Of a DNA stretch of 64,000 nucleotides, positions 35,099-44,108 are shown piece by piece. A program made the position numbers and the translations under genes. Location of the stretch: NCBI GenBank assembly GCA_040216765.1, contig JAVJON010000032.1, positions 62,001-126,000 on the forward strand, in the 5' to 3' direction. The stretch's first letter is position 1; every line of letters starts with the position of its first letter. Under the pieces are notes generated by a model, which saw only the letters and a list, made by a program, of their open reading frames with translations, was not told the origin of the DNA and did no database searches. Source of the stretch: Marinibaculum sp040216765. Its GTDB lineage: Bacteria; Pseudomonadota; Alphaproteobacteria; Ferrovibrionales; Ferrovibrionaceae.

Positions 35099-35878
35099 TC
35101 AGGCGGATTCCGCGTCGATCTTCGCCTGCAGCCGCCGCATGCCCTTCAGCCACCGCTCCATGTCGCTGGTCTTGTAGCTCATCCATGTCTGCGCGATCTC
35201 GTCTGTCAGGATCAGGAAGCGCTCCGCCTCCACCGCCTCGGCCACCATCTCGGCGACCTCCTCGGGCTCGCGGATCGGCCCCGCGGCATTGCGGGCGAAG
35301 GGCGAGCCGGTATCGCCCAGCATCGGCGTCCGCACGCCCAGCGGGGCCAGCAGCGAGGTGCCGATGCCGCGGTCATGATAGGTGACCGCCATCCATTCCG
35401 CGAAGCCCACGACGGCATGCTTGGTCACCGCATAGGGCAGGTTGCCATGGCTGGTCAGGATGCCGGCCATCGAGGCGGTGTGGATCAGGTAGCCCCGGCC
35501 GCGCGCCAGCATGCCCGGCAGCACCGCCCTTGTGGCATGCAGATGCGCCATCAGGTTGACGTCCCATTGCGTCTGCCAGACGTCCAGACCGGTTTCCAGC
35601 GGGTCGCTGCCGGTGGCGATACCGGCATTGTGGAAGAAGATGTCGATCGGCCCCAGCCTCTCCTCCACCGTCGCGACCATGCTGTCGATCGCGGCCTTGC
35701 TGCCGACATCGCAGGCCAGCCCGATCCCGCCGGTCTCCTCGGCGACCGCCTTGGCGCCATCGCCGTTCAGGTCGACCGCCGCGACCTTCGCGCCGCGTGC
35801 CGCGAAGCAGCGGGCGCTTGCCGCGCCGATGCCGCTGGCGCCGCCCGTGACCACCGCGACCCTGTCCTTGAACTGCAT
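35099..35878 (-). CDS. SDR-family oxidoreductase
   Basis: The product (259 residues) has TGGASGIGAASARCFAARG (cofactor loop, residues about 11-29), AAVDLNGDG with the acidic residue that favours NAD(H), FHNAGIA near 86, HTASMAGIL with the catalytic Ser, and YAVTKHAVVGF with Tyr and Lys. The C-terminal helix is longer than usual (DMERWLKGMRRLQAKID). Substrate unknown; it resembles SDRs annotated with fatty acid or alcohol oxidation. GGGAGG precedes ATG 35878. It is 57 nt downstream of the glycosyltransferase-like gene on the same strand. Confidence 0.92.
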   Translation of the reverse strand: MQFKDRVAVVTGGASGIGAASARCFAARGAKVAAVDLNGDGAKAVAEETGGIGLACDVGSKAAIDSMVATVEERLGPIDIFFHNAGIATGSDPLETGLDVWQTQWDVNLMAHLHATRAVLPGMLARGRGYLIHTASMAGILTSHGNLPYAVTKHAVVGFAEWMAVTYHDRGIGTSLLAPLGVRTPMLGDTGSPFARNAAGPIREPEEVAEMVAEAVEAERFLILTDEIAQTWMSYKTSDMERWLKGMRRLQAKIDAESA

Positions 35879-35935
35879 CTGTACCTCCCGTGCTGTGTCG
35901 CTTGCCGGCAGCGCTCCGGCCTTCCAGGGCCGCTT

Positions 35936-37654
35936 CTACCCGGCCGGCGGCAGCTCCGCCCAGAGCCTGCGTATCGCCGTCGCCAGGGCGCGTGCGGTGG
36001 CATCGTGATCGGTCAGGCCGCTTTCGAGAATGTTCTGGCGAAAGCGGCCGCGCGATATCCGAAGATAGTCGCGCTCGGCTGCCAGATCCCGCGCGGTCGC
36101 GACATAGGCCTCCGGCGAGCCGACGGTCAGGAACGCGGCACCGGCAGCGGCCGAGATCACGCCCGCGGTACGCGCGCAGGGCCGATCGTCGACGCTGTAC
36201 CCGATCGTCGGCACGCCCATCCAGAACGAGTCGAAATCGGTCACATTGCCCTGCTCGGGAAAGGGGCCCAGCGCAATATCCACCGAAGCTGCCGCCCTGC
36301 AATGCGTTTCATGATCCGTGCCCCCTAGAAGCTCCAGCCGGCCGGGATCGGTGCCGCGCTCGACAAAGGCGGCGCGGATCCGGCTTGCGATCTCCTCGAT
36401 ATCCAGCAGGAAGGTCTTGATCCGCAAGCGCGACCCCGGCACCGCGTCCAGGACCTCTGCCCAGAGCGACAGGACGGCGGGAGACAGTTTGGAAAGTCTG
36501 TGAAAGGCGCCGAAGGTCACATGCCCGTTCCTGTCGGCGGGCAGTTCGGAACAATCCGGGTAGCTGGGATAGGGCTCCACGGTCACACTGTGGACGGGTA
36601 TCCGAATGATGCGTTCGACATAATGTCGCTCCGCGCCCGGCGGGCAGTGGAACCGGTCGGTCAGGATCGCGTCGAAGACATCGACCCCTGCCGAGACCCC
36701 GTTCCCCGACCAACCCAGCTGCAGGGGGCTCGTGCGCTGCGCCAGGGCACGGAAGCTGTCCGGCTGGCCGTGATAGGCCAGGTCGATGGTGACATCGGGC
36801 GCGATCTCCGCGAGGGCGGATCGAAGGGCGTCGGCATTGCCCTCCGGCACCTGGGTGAGCCGGGCACCGGGAAAGCCGGACATGTCGGGCGCCACGCCGT
36901 CGCGCAGCCAGAGGCAATGCACCTCGAACCCGAGCTCCGGCAGGCGGCGAAACGGCCCCAGGGTCCGGTTCATCGACGTGCCCGAGCCGAAATCGCTGCC
37001 GATCAGGGCCAGGCGCAGGGGCTCCGGCCGATGCCGCACCTGCCGGACCAATGGCGCCTGCCGGATGGCGAGGTGCCGGACCGGTCGCTCCTCGCCGGGC
37101 ATCAGGCGCAGCTCCCCGGCGATGTAGGCGGCGGACCAGGCGCGGATATCGTCCGGGCGAAGCGCCCTGACCGCCGCATTGGCCGCCCAGAAAATGTCCT
37201 GGGCGCCGCCCAGCATCGCACTGCGTGCCACGGCGGCGGCGAGCCGGCATCCAGTGTCCGGGTGCATCGCCAGGAGTTGCCGCACGGCGCCCCACGCCGC
37301 TTCATAGTCGCCGCGTTCCTGCTCGACATAGACCAGGTTGTTGAGGAACCGGAGGATATCTCCCCCGGGCGCTGCCGCGACAAGCGACTGCAGCAGGGCA
37401 CGTGCCTGCTCCAACGCACCGGCGCGGGCATATTCGACGGCAAGCAGGTTGGTCAGGCTGGGCTGTGCCGCGGCGAGCCCGTCGAGTGCGGCGGATGTCG
37501 ATCCGTCATGTGCGGCAAGCGCGGCGGTCACCTGGCTGCGAAAGGCTGCGACAAGGGCGTCCTGCCGACCGTCGCCTGCCGGGCGCGATCCGCTCACCGG
37601 CTGGTGAAGCGGGTGCCGGGCGCCGGCGGGTTGCGCGCCGGGCCGGCGAAACAT
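35936..37654 (-). CDS. OGT/SPINDLY-like (GT41-type) glycosyltransferase with N-terminal TPR-like helices
   Basis: This 572-residue protein has an alpha-helical TPR-like N-terminal half (LLAVEYARAGALEQARALLQ; QERGDYEAAWGAVRQLLAMHPD). Its C-terminal OGT-type domain has LALIGSDFGSGTSMNRTLGPF, IDLAYHGQPDSFRAL with a His at the expected site, SPLQLGWSG, FGAFHRLSKLSPAVLSLWAEVL with the Lys, and GPFPEQGNVTDFDSFWMGVP. It likely transfers a sugar from a nucleotide donor to Ser/Thr or another hydroxyl. ATG 37654 follows a strong GGAGGTG and overlaps the upstream gene by 61 bp; GTG 37597 would give a 4-bp overlap but lacks a ribosome-binding site. Confidence 0.82.
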   Translation of the reverse strand: MFRRPGAQPAGARHPLHQPVSGSRPAGDGRQDALVAAFRSQVTAALAAHDGSTSAALDGLAAAQPSLTNLLAVEYARAGALEQARALLQSLVAAAPGGDILRFLNNLVYVEQERGDYEAAWGAVRQLLAMHPDTGCRLAAAVARSAMLGGAQDIFWAANAAVRALRPDDIRAWSAAYIAGELRLMPGEERPVRHLAIRQAPLVRQVRHRPEPLRLALIGSDFGSGTSMNRTLGPFRRLPELGFEVHCLWLRDGVAPDMSGFPGARLTQVPEGNADALRSALAEIAPDVTIDLAYHGQPDSFRALAQRTSPLQLGWSGNGVSAGVDVFDAILTDRFHCPPGAERHYVERIIRIPVHSVTVEPYPSYPDCSELPADRNGHVTFGAFHRLSKLSPAVLSLWAEVLDAVPGSRLRIKTFLLDIEEIASRIRAAFVERGTDPGRLELLGGTDHETHCRAAASVDIALGPFPEQGNVTDFDSFWMGVPTIGYSVDDRPCARTAGVISAAAGAAFLTVGSPEAYVATARDLAAERDYLRISRGRFRQNILESGLTDHDATARALATAIRRLWAELPPAG

Positions 37655-38394
37655 TGCGCCACCTCCATCCAGCGCCGCGCGGGCTCGCCGGTCGTCCGCA
37701 GGGCGGTATCGGCGATGTTCCGGGTCTGGGTGACGACCTGGCAGAACTCGACCGCCGCACCGTCGATGCGATTGTCGTCGGAGGGTTCGTTGAACTCCCA
37801 GATCTCGCCCGACGGGGCGGTCAGGTGCAGGAACGGCCGCGCGCCCGGCTCCGGCTCGCCGCGATTCTGGAAGGTCCAGCCGAAGGTGTTGTTGCCGATC
37901 ACCACGATGTTCTTCACATGATCGCCTTCCTGGCGCACCACCCCCAGCAGGTCATAGACCTCCTGGCCATGGGCCCAGGTCTCCATCAGGCGGGCGGTGA
38001 TGCTGGACCGCACGCTCATGTCCGGCCCGGCCCATTTCAGGCGCTTCTTCGGGTCGACGGCATGGAAGTTCGGCACCATCGCCGTGTAGTAGTCGTGCCA
38101 GAGCGCCAGCAGCGCGCGGCCCTTCACGCCGTCCAGCTGCCGGTCGGTATAGGCCAGCATGGTCTCGCCCCGCGTCATGCAGCCCTGCATGTCGCTCAGC
38201 AGCGCGACGATCCCGGCCTCGTCGTTCAGCGACAGGTCGGCGGCATAGTTGAAATAGTGCAGGTGCTGCAGGACATCGTTCACCGACCAGTCGTTGAACT
38301 GGGTCCGGCGCTCGAAATCGGCATCCGCAAGGGGGCTCAGCAGCGCGTGGAGCGCATCGCTCTCCGTCTTGAAATCCTCGGCCTGTTGCAGCAC
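37594..38394 (-). CDS. TIGR03084-like protein with DinB/maleylpyruvate-isomerase-type N-terminus
   Basis: This 266-residue protein begins with a helical-bundle domain typical of mycothiol-dependent maleylpyruvate isomerases/DinB (FNDWSVNDVLQHLHYFNYAADLSL) and continues with METWAHGQEVYDLLG, then a C-terminal EFCQVVTQTRNIADTALRTTG. The pattern matches the TIGR03084 group as I remember it, whose function is unknown. GTG 38394 is chosen because GGGAGGA lies 8 nt upstream and the longer frame runs into the AtuA-like gene. Its 3' end overlaps the glycosyltransferase start. Confidence 0.75.
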   Translation of the reverse strand: MLQQAEDFKTESDALHALLSPLADADFERRTQFNDWSVNDVLQHLHYFNYAADLSLNDEAGIVALLSDMQGCMTRGETMLAYTDRQLDGVKGRALLALWHDYYTAMVPNFHAVDPKKRLKWAGPDMSVRSSITARLMETWAHGQEVYDLLGVVRQEGDHVKNIVVIGNNTFGWTFQNRGEPEPGARPFLHLTAPSGEIWEFNEPSDDNRIDGAAVEFCQVVTQTRNIADTALRTTGEPARRWMEVAQCFAGPARNPPAPGTRFTSR

Positions 38395-38428
38395 GCGATG
38401 GGTCCTCCCGCGATCGGTTTCTGACGGT

Positions 38429-40222
38429 TCAGGCCCGGAGGCCGGCGGCGATCGTCCGCGGCACCGGGATCGGCTGGTCCAGCAGCACCTGGGCATAGCC
38501 CTTGCCCTGGGCATCGTTGCGCAGGCTCGCCACCCCGCCGCCACCCAGCACCTCGTGCAGCAGGAAATTGATCGCCGGGGCGCCGGGCAGCAGGAAGCGC
38601 TCGACCGGCCCGTCGAGGAAATGGGCGAAGCGGCCGGCGACGACCTCCTCGGTCAGGGCCTGCCAGATATAGGGCAGGTAGGCCCGGTCGCGGGCGATGA
38701 TGCCGATATTCGCCTTGTTGCCCTTGTCGCCGCTGCGGCCCCAGGCCAGCGCGACCAGCGGCACCTCCACCAGGTCTGCGCCGGGCGCCGCCGGAGGCGG
38801 CGCGGGGCGGCGGATCGAGGCCGGGTCGAAGCCGGCGGCTTCCGCCGCCTCGGCGGCCAGCTCGCGATCGCCGAAATCGATGGCGATGGCGACATCCGCC
38901 TTCGGGATCAGGAAGGAGAACAGGCGCACGACAGGGGAGGGCCTGGCGCGGCCGCCGGAAAAGCCCGACAGGCCGGGCGGGCTGGCCAGGCCCAGGCCGG
39001 TCGCCTCGCGCAGCAGGATGCCGATGCCGGCCTGCTCCGGATGCTTGGCGGCGAGCTTCAGCACCACCTCGCGCGCACTCTCGATGCGCCGGTCCGCGCC
39101 GAACTGGCTTTCCGCCCCCAGCACCTCGATGCCGGTCTCCGTGAAATCGCCCAGGTTTGAGGCCCGCAGCGCCGATTGCGCGCGTTTCAGGGCCGCGTCC
39201 GCGTAGGCCCGGGCCTTCCGGTCGGCATCGGCGCCATAGAAGCTGAAATAGCTGCCGCCGCGCCAGCCATCCATGTAGGTCGCGCTGACCTTGTAGCTGT
39301 CGGTGGCGGGATAGCCGGTCGCGCCGGCGACATGCACCCGGTCCGGCCCGGCCTGGGTGATCGCGACCTGGGAGAAGTCGCAGACCACGTCCGGCACGAT
39401 ATAGGCCTGCGGGTCGCCGATCTCGTAGAGCATCTGCTCCGCCACGGTGCCGACATTGACCAGGCCCCCGGTGCCTTCGGCCTTGACCAGGTCGAAGCTG
39501 CCATCGGCGGCGATCTCGCCGATCGGGTAGCCGATGCGGTCGATGCTGTCGGCCACCAGGTGCCAGTCGGTGAAATTGCCGCCGGTCGCCTGCGGCCCGC
39601 ATTCCAGCAGGTGCCCGGCCAGGGTGCCGCCGGCCAGGCGGTTCCAGTCCCGCGGCCCCCAGCCGAACGCATGAATGCAGGCGCCCAGGGTGACGGCAGA
39701 GTCGACGCAGCGGCCGGTGATCACGATGTCGGCGCCACCGGCCAGCGCGCGGGCGATCGGGAAGGCGCCCAGATAGGCATTGATGCTGGCCAGCCGCGCG
39801 GGATCGGGCAGGCGCTCGCCGGAGAACATCTCGGTGACCGACAGGCTGTCCCTGCGGTCCATCAGGTCGTCGCCCAGCACCACGGCGACCTTCAGGTCCA
39901 GGCCCAGCTGGGCGATCAGGGCCCGCGCCGCCGCGCCGCAGGCGCGCGGGTTCACGCCGCCGGCATTGGCGATCAGCTTCACGCCCTGGGCGGCGATCTG
40001 CGGCAGATTCTGTTTCAGCACCACGGACACGAAGTCCCGCGCATAGCCGGCCTCGGGGTCCTTCGCGCGGGCGCGGGCCATGATCGACATGGTGATCTCG
40101 GCCAGGTAGTCGTAGACGATGTAATCCAGGCCGCCGGCCTGCAGGAATTGCGGCGTGGCCATGGCGGACTCGCCCCAATAGCCGCTGGCGCCGCCGACGC
40201 GGATCCTCCGGTCGCTGGTCAT
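38429..40222 (-). CDS. AtuA-like (DUF1446) acyclic terpene utilisation family protein
   Basis: The 597-residue protein starts with RVGGASGYWGESAMATPQFLQAGGLDYIVYDYLAE, the conserved N-terminus of the AtuA/DUF1446 family, and has LIANAGGVNP, ITGRCVDSAVTLGACIHAFGW, GYPIGEIAADG and a C-terminal AWGRSGDKGNKANIGIIARD module. AtuA is encoded in the citronellol/geraniol degradation cluster of Pseudomonas, where its exact reaction is unresolved. AGGA precedes ATG 40222. A CaiB/BaiF CoA transferase lies 87 nt upstream, separated by 27-bp tandem repeats, suggesting a CoA-ester pathway for branched or terpenoid acids. Confidence 0.88.
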   Translation of the reverse strand: MTSDRRIRVGGASGYWGESAMATPQFLQAGGLDYIVYDYLAEITMSIMARARAKDPEAGYARDFVSVVLKQNLPQIAAQGVKLIANAGGVNPRACGAAARALIAQLGLDLKVAVVLGDDLMDRRDSLSVTEMFSGERLPDPARLASINAYLGAFPIARALAGGADIVITGRCVDSAVTLGACIHAFGWGPRDWNRLAGGTLAGHLLECGPQATGGNFTDWHLVADSIDRIGYPIGEIAADGSFDLVKAEGTGGLVNVGTVAEQMLYEIGDPQAYIVPDVVCDFSQVAITQAGPDRVHVAGATGYPATDSYKVSATYMDGWRGGSYFSFYGADADRKARAYADAALKRAQSALRASNLGDFTETGIEVLGAESQFGADRRIESAREVVLKLAAKHPEQAGIGILLREATGLGLASPPGLSGFSGGRARPSPVVRLFSFLIPKADVAIAIDFGDRELAAEAAEAAGFDPASIRRPAPPPAAPGADLVEVPLVALAWGRSGDKGNKANIGIIARDRAYLPYIWQALTEEVVAGRFAHFLDGPVERFLLPGAPAINFLLHEVLGGGGVASLRNDAQGKGYAQVLLDQPIPVPRTIAAGLRA

Positions 40223-40252
40223 CTCGGTCCTGCCTTCCCCGGCCGGGTCGCT

Positions 40253-40333
40253 GCCCTGGCGCTTCTCGCGCGGGACGATGCCCTGGCGCTTCTCGCGCGG
40301 CACGATGCCCTAGCGCTTCTCGCGCGGGACGAT
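40253..40333. repeat. Three 27-bp tandem repeats spanning the CoA-transferase stop codon
   Basis: Units at 40253-40279, 40280-40306 and 40307-40333 are 27 bp each and differ by single bases (GGGAC/GGCAC; TGG/TAG). In the minus-strand frame each reads GIVPREKR plus Q or stop. The unit at 40307-40333 supplies the real C-terminus and TAG of the CoA transferase; the other two repeat it in the gap before the AtuA-like gene. If the TAG were read through, the frame would continue through both. Confidence 0.85.
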
Positions 40334-41545
40334 GCCATGTTCCATCATCGTCTCGATCTCGGCATCGTCGTAGCCGAATTCCGCCAGCACCTCGCGGCTG
40401 TGGGCGCCGAAGGTCGGCGGCTTGCGCCGCACATTGCCCGGCGTGCGCGACAGCTTGATCGGCATGCCGGTGCCGCGATAGCCGTCCAGCTCCACCACCA
40501 TCTCCCGCGCCAGGGTATGCGGATGGGTCATGACGTCGGGTACCGCCAGGGCGGCGCCGGCGGGCACGCCGTTCCGCATCAGGGTCATCGCCAGTTCCTC
40601 GCCATCCCAGCTGGCGACCAGCGCATCCAGGATGCCGTCCAGCACGTCGCGATTGGCATGGCGGTCGCGGTTCGTGCGGAAGCGCGGGTCGTCGGCCAGC
40701 GCCTCGTTGCCGAGGATCCGGCACAGGGCGCGGAACTGCCGGTCGTTGCCGGCGCCGATCATCACCGGCCGGCCCTTCGAGGCGACCAGCTGGTAGGGCA
40801 CCAGGTTGGCATGCCGGTTGCCGGTCAGCTTCGGCACGACCTGGGCCATGTGGTGGTTCGCGTTGTGCGGATGCAGCAGGCTGACCCCGGTGTCGTAGAG
40901 GGCGACCTCCAGCGACTGGCCGCGGCCCGATTGCGTCCGCTCGTGCACCGCCGCCAGGATGCCGACGGCCACGTAGAGGCCGGTGCCGATATCGACCAGC
41001 GGGCTGCCCAGGCGCATCGGCCCCGAGTCCGGCGAGCCGTTGATCGAGATCAGTCCCGACCAGGCCTGCACCATGGCGTCATAGCCGGGGAAGCCGCCGA
41101 ACGGGCCGTTGCCGCCGAACCCGGTGATCTGGGCATGGATCAGCCGGGGGAAGCGCGCCTCCAGCACCTCGGCATAGCCCAGGCCCCATTTCTCCATGCT
41201 GCCCGGCTTGAAATTCTCCACCAGGATGTCGGCGCCGTCCAGCAGCCGGAACAGCACCTCGCGGCCCTCGGGCTTCGACAGGTCCAGCGCCAGGCTGCGC
41301 TTGTTGCGATTGATGCCGGCGAAATAGGCGGCATAGTCCTCCTGGAAGGGCGGGCCCCATTCGCGGGTCTCGTCGCCCTGGGGCGGTTCCACCTTGATCA
41401 CCGTGGCCCCCAGGTCGCCCAGTGTCTGGGTGCAGAACGGGCCGCCCAGCACGCGGCTGAGGTCGATGACCTTCAGGCCCTTCAGCGGGCCGGTAGGTGG
41501 CGCCGTCCCGGTTTCCGCGGCTTCCCCGGTTTCCCCAGTCTGCAT
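40310..41545 (-). CDS. CaiB/BaiF (class III) CoA transferase
   Basis: This 411-residue family III CoA transferase has KGLKVIDLSRVLGGPFCTQTLGDLGATVIKVEPP at the start (residues about 20-53, CoA-binding), LVENFKPGSMEKWGLGY, and GYDAMVQAWSGL with the Asp that forms the acyl anhydride in formyl-CoA transferase. It activates a carboxylic acid by moving CoA between acids in the cytoplasm. GGGGAG precedes ATG 41545, rather distant. The C-terminus GIVPREKR lies within the tandem repeats at 40253-40333. It is divergent from the molybdenum hydroxylase gene. Confidence 0.94.
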   Translation of the reverse strand: MQTGETGEAAETGTAPPTGPLKGLKVIDLSRVLGGPFCTQTLGDLGATVIKVEPPQGDETREWGPPFQEDYAAYFAGINRNKRSLALDLSKPEGREVLFRLLDGADILVENFKPGSMEKWGLGYAEVLEARFPRLIHAQITGFGGNGPFGGFPGYDAMVQAWSGLISINGSPDSGPMRLGSPLVDIGTGLYVAVGILAAVHERTQSGRGQSLEVALYDTGVSLLHPHNANHHMAQVVPKLTGNRHANLVPYQLVASKGRPVMIGAGNDRQFRALCRILGNEALADDPRFRTNRDRHANRDVLDGILDALVASWDGEELAMTLMRNGVPAGAALAVPDVMTHPHTLAREMVVELDGYRGTGMPIKLSRTPGNVRRKPPTFGAHSREVLAEFGYDDAEIETMMEHGIVPREKR

Positions 41546-41733
41546 TGCGTCTCGCTCCCCAGTTCGGCGTTCGGCCGCTTGTCCTGCCGACGCTGATAGC
41601 GCCACAGGAGGCCGGCCTGCAATGGGGCACCTTGACCCGCGGCCCGCGTTAAGCAAAGTCCTACATCAACAGATCGGGGCGGCAGGACATGTTTCGCGTC
41701 CGCGCCGCCGGCAGTCGAACAGGGGAGGCCGGC

Positions 41734-44061
41734 ATGAATCAGATCATCAGTGCGGAGGCGCTGCGTTTCGGACGCGATGCGCGGGCGGTGCGGCGGCAGG
41801 AGGATGTCCGGCTGCTGACCGGCGAGGGGCGCTATGCCGACGACAAGGCGGTCGACGGCATGCTGCACATGTACGTGCTGCGCTCGCCGGTCGCCCATGC
41901 CGCGGTGACCGGGCTGGACCTGGCCGCGGCAAAGGCGGCGCCGGGCGTGGCCGCGATCTACACGCTCGCCGACCTGGATGCCGATGGCGCCCGGCCGATG
42001 CCCTGGGCGGCGGAGATTCCGCGCCCCGACGGCAAGCCCTTCGCCTCGCCGCCGCGCAAGATGCTGGCCGGCGACACGGTGCGCTTCGTCGGCGACCCGA
42101 TCGCGGTGGTGATCGCCCAGAGCCGCAATGCGGCGCAGGACGCGGCCGAACTGATCGTCGTGGACTATGACGAGAAGCCCTCCGTCAGCAGCCTGGACGC
42201 CGTGATGAACGGCGGCGCGCCGGCAGTCTGGGCGGATGCGCCGGACAATATCTGCTGCGGCGCCCGGCACGGCGATGCGACGGCCACGGCGGCGGCCTTC
42301 GACAAGGCGCATCACGTGGCAAAGCTGCGGATCGTCAACCAGCGCCTCGTCGGCAATGCGATGGAGCCGCGGTCCGTCCTGGCCGTGCCGGACGGCCCGG
42401 ACGGCCATCTCACCCTGAACATCGGGTCGCAGAACCCATCGACGGTGAAGGCGATCATCTCCGGCGCGGTGTTCGGCTTCCCCGATACGCAGCTGCGGGT
42501 GCTGGTGGAGGATATCGGCGGCGGCTTCGGCGTGAAGGCCAACCCCTATGTGGAGGATGCCCTGGCGGTCTATGCCGCGCGGAAGCTGGGCAAGCCGGTG
42601 AAATGGCGCGCCGATCGCGGCGAGGAATTCGTCGGCGTCATGGCGGGCCGCGACCAGATCAACGAGGCCGAGCTGGCGGTCGATGCCGAGGGCCGGATCC
42701 TGGGCCTGCGGGTGCGCACCCATGCCAACCTGGGCGCCTATGCGGCAACCGTCGGGCCGCTGATCCCCCTGATGCTGGGGCCGAAGGTGATCACCAGCGT
42801 CTACGACATCCCGGCCCTGGACCTGGAGATCGTCGGCGTCCTGACCAACACGACGCCGACCGCCGCCTATCGCGGCGCCGGCCGGCCGGAAGCGATCTTC
42901 GTGATCGAGCGGCTGATCGACCAGGCCGCCCGCGACCTGAAGATCGACCCGGTGGAGATGCGCCGCCGCAACTATATCGCCGCCGCCGCGATGCCCTATA
43001 CCAACGCGATGGGCGAGGTCTACGACTGCGGCGATTTCGCCACCCTGCAGGGCCGCGCGCTGGAACTGGCGGACTGGAACGGCTTCGACGGCCGCAAGGC
43101 GGAATCCAAGGCGCGCGGGCGCCTGCGCGGGCGGGCGCTCGCCTCCTATGTGGAATGGACCGGCGCCATGCAGTTCACCGAGGCGGTGACCGTGGAGGCC
43201 TATGGCGACGGCCGGATCCTGCTCTGGTCCGGCACCCAGGACATGGGGCAGGGGCTGCGCACCGCCTATGCCCAGCTGGTGGCCGGGAAGCTCGGCGTGC
43301 CGGTGGAGCGGATCACCGTCATCCAGGGCGATACCGACCGGGTCGGCGGATTCGGCAGCATGGCCTCGCGGTCGCTGTACACCGGCGGCCCTGCCGCGGT
43401 GACCGGCGCCCAGAGCCTGATCGACAAGGGGCGGGAGCTGGCCGCCGATGCGCTGGAGGCGGCCGCGACGGACATCGCCTATGACGGCGGCCGCTTCACG
43501 ATCTCCGGCACCGACCGGGGGATCGACCTGGCGGAGCTGGCCGGCAAGCAGGACGGCGGCATGTTCCTGATCGACGCCAGCGAGACGGTTGCCGGCTCCA
43601 GCTGGCCGAACGGCCATCACGTCGTGGAGGTCGAGGTCGACCCCGAGACGGGCCGGGTGGAGCTGGCCAAGATCACCACCCTGGACGATGTCGGCAAGCC
43701 GGTGAACCCGATGATCGTGTTCGGGCAGCTGCAGGGCGGCATGGCCCAGGGCATCGGCCAGGCGATGCACGAGGGCGCCGTGTTCGACCCGGAGAACGGC
43801 CAGCCGCTGACCGGGTCCTTCATGGACTATTGCCTGCCGCGCGCCGACGACCTGCCGTCGCTGGACGTCAATCTCGACGAGAGCGTGCCCTGCACCACCA
43901 ACCCGCTGGGCGCCAAGGGCTGCGGCGAGTCCGGCACGGTGGGCATCACAGCGGCGGTGGTGAATGCGGTCCTCGACGCGCTGGCACCGCTCGGCGTCAG
44001 CGACATCGCGATGCCGATGACCCCCAGCCGGGTCTGGCAGGCAATCCACGCGGCGCGCTGA
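41734..44061 (+). CDS. Xanthine dehydrogenase/CO dehydrogenase family molybdenum-binding large subunit
   Basis: This 775-residue protein has the N-terminal xdhA-type domain (RRQEDVRLLTGEGRYADD) and molybdopterin-binding halves with EDIGGGFGVKANPYVED, TAAYRGAGRPEAIFVIERLID, GTQDMGQGLRTAYAQL and GAKGCGESGTVG, whose Glu is the catalytic base. AYRGAGRPE matches form II CoxL-like/aldehyde oxidase subunits rather than true CO dehydrogenase (AYRCSFR). Such subunits normally need FAD and 2Fe-2S partners; none is adjacent. GGGGAGG precedes ATG 41734. Likely substrates are aldehydes or N-heterocycles. The stop codon falls in a 23-bp tandem repeat. Confidence 0.9.
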   Translation: MNQIISAEALRFGRDARAVRRQEDVRLLTGEGRYADDKAVDGMLHMYVLRSPVAHAAVTGLDLAAAKAAPGVAAIYTLADLDADGARPMPWAAEIPRPDGKPFASPPRKMLAGDTVRFVGDPIAVVIAQSRNAAQDAAELIVVDYDEKPSVSSLDAVMNGGAPAVWADAPDNICCGARHGDATATAAAFDKAHHVAKLRIVNQRLVGNAMEPRSVLAVPDGPDGHLTLNIGSQNPSTVKAIISGAVFGFPDTQLRVLVEDIGGGFGVKANPYVEDALAVYAARKLGKPVKWRADRGEEFVGVMAGRDQINEAELAVDAEGRILGLRVRTHANLGAYAATVGPLIPLMLGPKVITSVYDIPALDLEIVGVLTNTTPTAAYRGAGRPEAIFVIERLIDQAARDLKIDPVEMRRRNYIAAAAMPYTNAMGEVYDCGDFATLQGRALELADWNGFDGRKAESKARGRLRGRALASYVEWTGAMQFTEAVTVEAYGDGRILLWSGTQDMGQGLRTAYAQLVAGKLGVPVERITVIQGDTDRVGGFGSMASRSLYTGGPAAVTGAQSLIDKGRELAADALEAAATDIAYDGGRFTISGTDRGIDLAELAGKQDGGMFLIDASETVAGSSWPNGHHVVEVEVDPETGRVELAKITTLDDVGKPVNPMIVFGQLQGGMAQGIGQAMHEGAVFDPENGQPLTGSFMDYCLPRADDLPSLDVNLDESVPCTTNPLGAKGCGESGTVGITAAVVNAVLDALAPLGVSDIAMPMTPSRVWQAIHAAR

Positions 44062-44108
44062 GCGCAGTTGGGGCGGCGCGCTGAGCGCAGCCGGGACGGC
44101 GCGCTGGG
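44050..44108. repeat. 23-bp tandem repeat, 2.5 copies, across the Mo-hydroxylase stop codon
   Basis: Units at 44050-44072 and 44073-44095 share GCGGCGCGCTGAGCGCAG and differ in TT/CC just after it; a partial third copy follows to 44108. Each full unit contains a TGA, the first being the actual stop. Duplication has therefore copied the 3' end of the gene with its stop. Confidence 0.8.

Noticed and set aside
40253..40333. Tandem repeats as a CRISPR array
   Set aside because: Units are directly adjacent with no spacers, are partly coding, and no cas genes are present.
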